Origin: Paratrimastix pyriformis
Taxonomy: Eukaryota; Preaxostyla; Paratrimastigidae
DNA: 64,000 bases
NCBI GenBank assembly: GCA_027972325.1
Contig: JAPMOS010000082.1
Coordinates: forward strand, 107,723 to 171,722
Direction of reading: 5' to 3'
Shown: piece after piece, positions 62,838 through 64,000 of the stretch
Layout of the letters: each line of letters starts with the position of its first letter
Numbering within the stretch: the first letter of the stretch is position 1
Notes under the pieces: generated by a model
Told to the model about the DNA's origin: nothing
What the model saw: only the letters and a program-made list of their open reading frames with translations
Databases searched by the model: none
Translations under genes and position numbers: made by a program

Positions 62838-63998
62838 TCAGCGAATGCAATTGCGGGTTGCCGCTGTTCCCTTTCTGCTGGTTCGGTTCGAGGTTTTTAT
62901 GCACTTCTGGTTCATGGTCTGTGCTTTTGCTTTCGGTTTCCACCGACACTGAGGCACCGGTCGCTGATGCAGATGCAATTGCCTGCCGTCTTGCGGTGCG
63001 CTGCGCAAAAACCGTGCCAACCGGTTGAACGGTTTGTGCTGGTCAACGGTTTGTGAGGACGCTTTCACTTTGGACACTTCGCACTGACTTTTGCCATGCA
63101 ATAGTGCGGCCCCCGAGGTGATCACCAGTCGGGAGCGGGACAGACCCTTGATCTCGACAGGACCGAAGAGGTCCTCGGAGACCTCGTTGAGAGCCGCGGC
63201 AGCTCCCTGGTCCGCCTCGGATTCGTCCTCGTTCTCCTCATCACCACCACCAGACTTGGGCTTGAGGCCCTTGACGGCCAGCAGCTCTTGGCGGCCGGCG
63301 GCCCCCTGGCGGAGGGCATGGGCCAGGAGGGCCGCAGCGTCCAGGTGGGGCTCCATGGCAGCTCTCCGGGCCTCGGAGAGTTGCTCCGTCAACATGACCA
63401 ACCCCAGCTGGACGGCCTTGAGGGCGGCCTTCAGCTGGTCGGGGTTCAGCTGAGTCTCCTCAGACTCGGAGCCGAAGATCCCCACGTAGCCATAGGCCAA
63501 GGCCCTGGTGGTGAGCTGGACCGTGTCCAACATGGAGACGAGCCTGCCATCGGCCGCCATAAGGTCTGTGGGGGCCCCGCGTGCGTGCATGGCACTCTTG
63601 GGCGGGGCGTTGAGCACCTTGGGCTTGCCAAGCAGCTTGAGAGGGGGAAAGCGCTTGAGGATGGCCTTCACATAGGCCTTCTCGGGGTCTCGGAGGGGGT
63701 GGTGTTGCTGGGCCAGGAAACTCTCAGGGACGAGGTCCCTGAGAAACGCGCGCTGCAGCTCAGCGTCGACCCCCGAGCCCAGGCAGGCCAGCGGGTCGGC
63801 CTCTTGGCGACGAGCCTCTTCAAAGGACAAGACTTCCGGATGGGCAGGGTCAAGCGGGTGCTCGAAAGCATCCGGCGAGGACCAGAAGGCCGCCAAGGTC
63901 GGCGTGGGAAGGAACTGGTCCTTAGAACTCTGGTGCCGCTGGTGCTTGTTGTTGTTGCTCTTGTTGTTGATCTTGTTGTTGATCTTGTTGTTGTTGCA
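62838..63998 (-). CDS. Gag-like protein of DIRS element, open at window edge
   Basis: The frame shown from 63896 begins at a TTG and is open to the window end through an Asn/Lys/Gln-rich stretch, so the real start is beyond 64000. The visible ~386 residues contain a helical core (LACLGSGVDAELQRAFLRDL, NPDQLKAALKAVQLGLVMLTE), an acidic EENEDESEADQG patch and a basic end. Position upstream of the reverse transcriptase supports gag. No zinc knuckle is seen. Confidence 0.6.
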   Translation of the reverse strand, partial: CNNNKINNKINNKSNNNKHQRHQSSKDQFLPTPTLAAFWSSPDAFEHPLDPAHPEVLSFEEARRQEADPLACLGSGVDAELQRAFLRDLVPESFLAQQHHPLRDPEKAYVKAILKRFPPLKLLGKPKVLNAPPKSAMHARGAPTDLMAADGRLVSMLDTVQLTTRALAYGYVGIFGSESEETQLNPDQLKAALKAVQLGLVMLTEQLSEARRAAMEPHLDAAALLAHALRQGAAGRQELLAVKGLKPKSGGGDEENEDESEADQGAAAALNEVSEDLFGPVEIKGLSRSRLVITSGAALLHGKSQCEVSKVKASSQTVDQHKPFNRLARFLRSAPQDGRQLHLHQRPVPQCRWKPKAKAQTMNQKCIKTSNRTSRKGTAATRNCIR

Positions 63999-64000
63999 TA

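Larger units (their letters stand above)
58555..64000 (-). mobile_element. DIRS-like tyrosine-recombinase retrotransposon, 3' part
   Basis: On the minus strand: gag-like frame, reverse transcriptase/RNase H, overlapping tyrosine recombinase, then a non-coding end. The terminal sequence AAGATGGATGAGCTAC...CTGTGCTCAT (58555-58591) recurs inverted at 59430-59466, beside a direct copy of its second half (59503-59526). This is the layout of DIRS inverted ends and internal complementary region. GC ~60%, unlike the viral elements. The 5' end is outside the window. It truncated the helicase gene at 58554. Confidence 0.85.

Noticed and set aside
1-64000. tRNA, rRNA, riboswitch or bacterial operon signals
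   Set aside because: None recognised on reading both strands; the gene content is that of eukaryotic mobile elements, so bacterial regulatory features are not expected.

Overview
The window looks like nuclear DNA of a microbial eukaryote carrying a pile-up of integrated Polinton-like / polinton-like-virus (PLV) elements and transposons. I cannot name the host. The evidence is a protein-primed family B DNA polymerase, retroviral-type (rve) integrases, A32-like packaging ATPases, capsid-type proteins, S74-chaperone fibres, a DIRS-type tyrosine-recombinase retrotransposon and a Tc1/mariner transposon. No tRNA or rRNA gene, CRISPR array or ordinary host gene was recognised.

Layout. (1) 1-20 and 3987-5657 are the left part of an OUTER Polinton-like element. 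A 3,966-bp fragment (element A, 21-3986) interrupts it, flanked by ATCA on both sides; it holds a G-rich, GTGGCCAC-rich terminal repeat and an origin-binding-protein-like helicase gene. (2) 5658-28887 is a full-length INNER Polinton-like element with ~695-bp terminal inverted repeats (TIRs) and a 6-bp flanking duplication (ACACTA). It sits inside the major capsid gene of the outer element, which is its close relative. (3) 28888 to ~34,800 is the rest of the outer element. (4) ~34,800-43,119 is part of a different Polinton/adintovirus-like element (C): broken capsid and penton genes, a split ATPase and an intact fibre. (5) ~43,720-54,164 is element B, GC-richer and starting with the same G-rich/GTGGCCAC terminal repeat as A; a Tc1-type transposon (48193-49480) interrupts one of its genes. 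(6) 54,165-58,554 holds AT-rich repeats, an integrase gene interrupted by a 1.04-kb foldback element, and an N-terminally truncated Pif1/RecD-like helicase; probably more of C. (7) 58,555-64,000 is the 3' part of a GC-rich DIRS-like retrotransposon that runs off the window.

How the genes fit together. The inner element has a self-sufficient PLV set: integrase, protein-primed polymerase, a possible single-strand DNA binding protein, packaging ATPase, capsid proteins, a fibre with a self-cleaving S74 tip, a zinc-ribbon late-transcription-factor-like protein and a GIY-YIG nuclease. It also has a divergent pair: a Cys-containing tail-anchored protein and an MG-starting (potentially myristoylated) tail-anchored protein. 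That pair recurs in the outer element and in looser form in B. It is the best candidate for an undescribed membrane or entry module in this kind of element. A/B offers a second candidate: an array of perfect GTGGCCAC palindromes in the terminal repeat beside an origin-binding-type helicase gene, which looks like a replication origin and its initiator.
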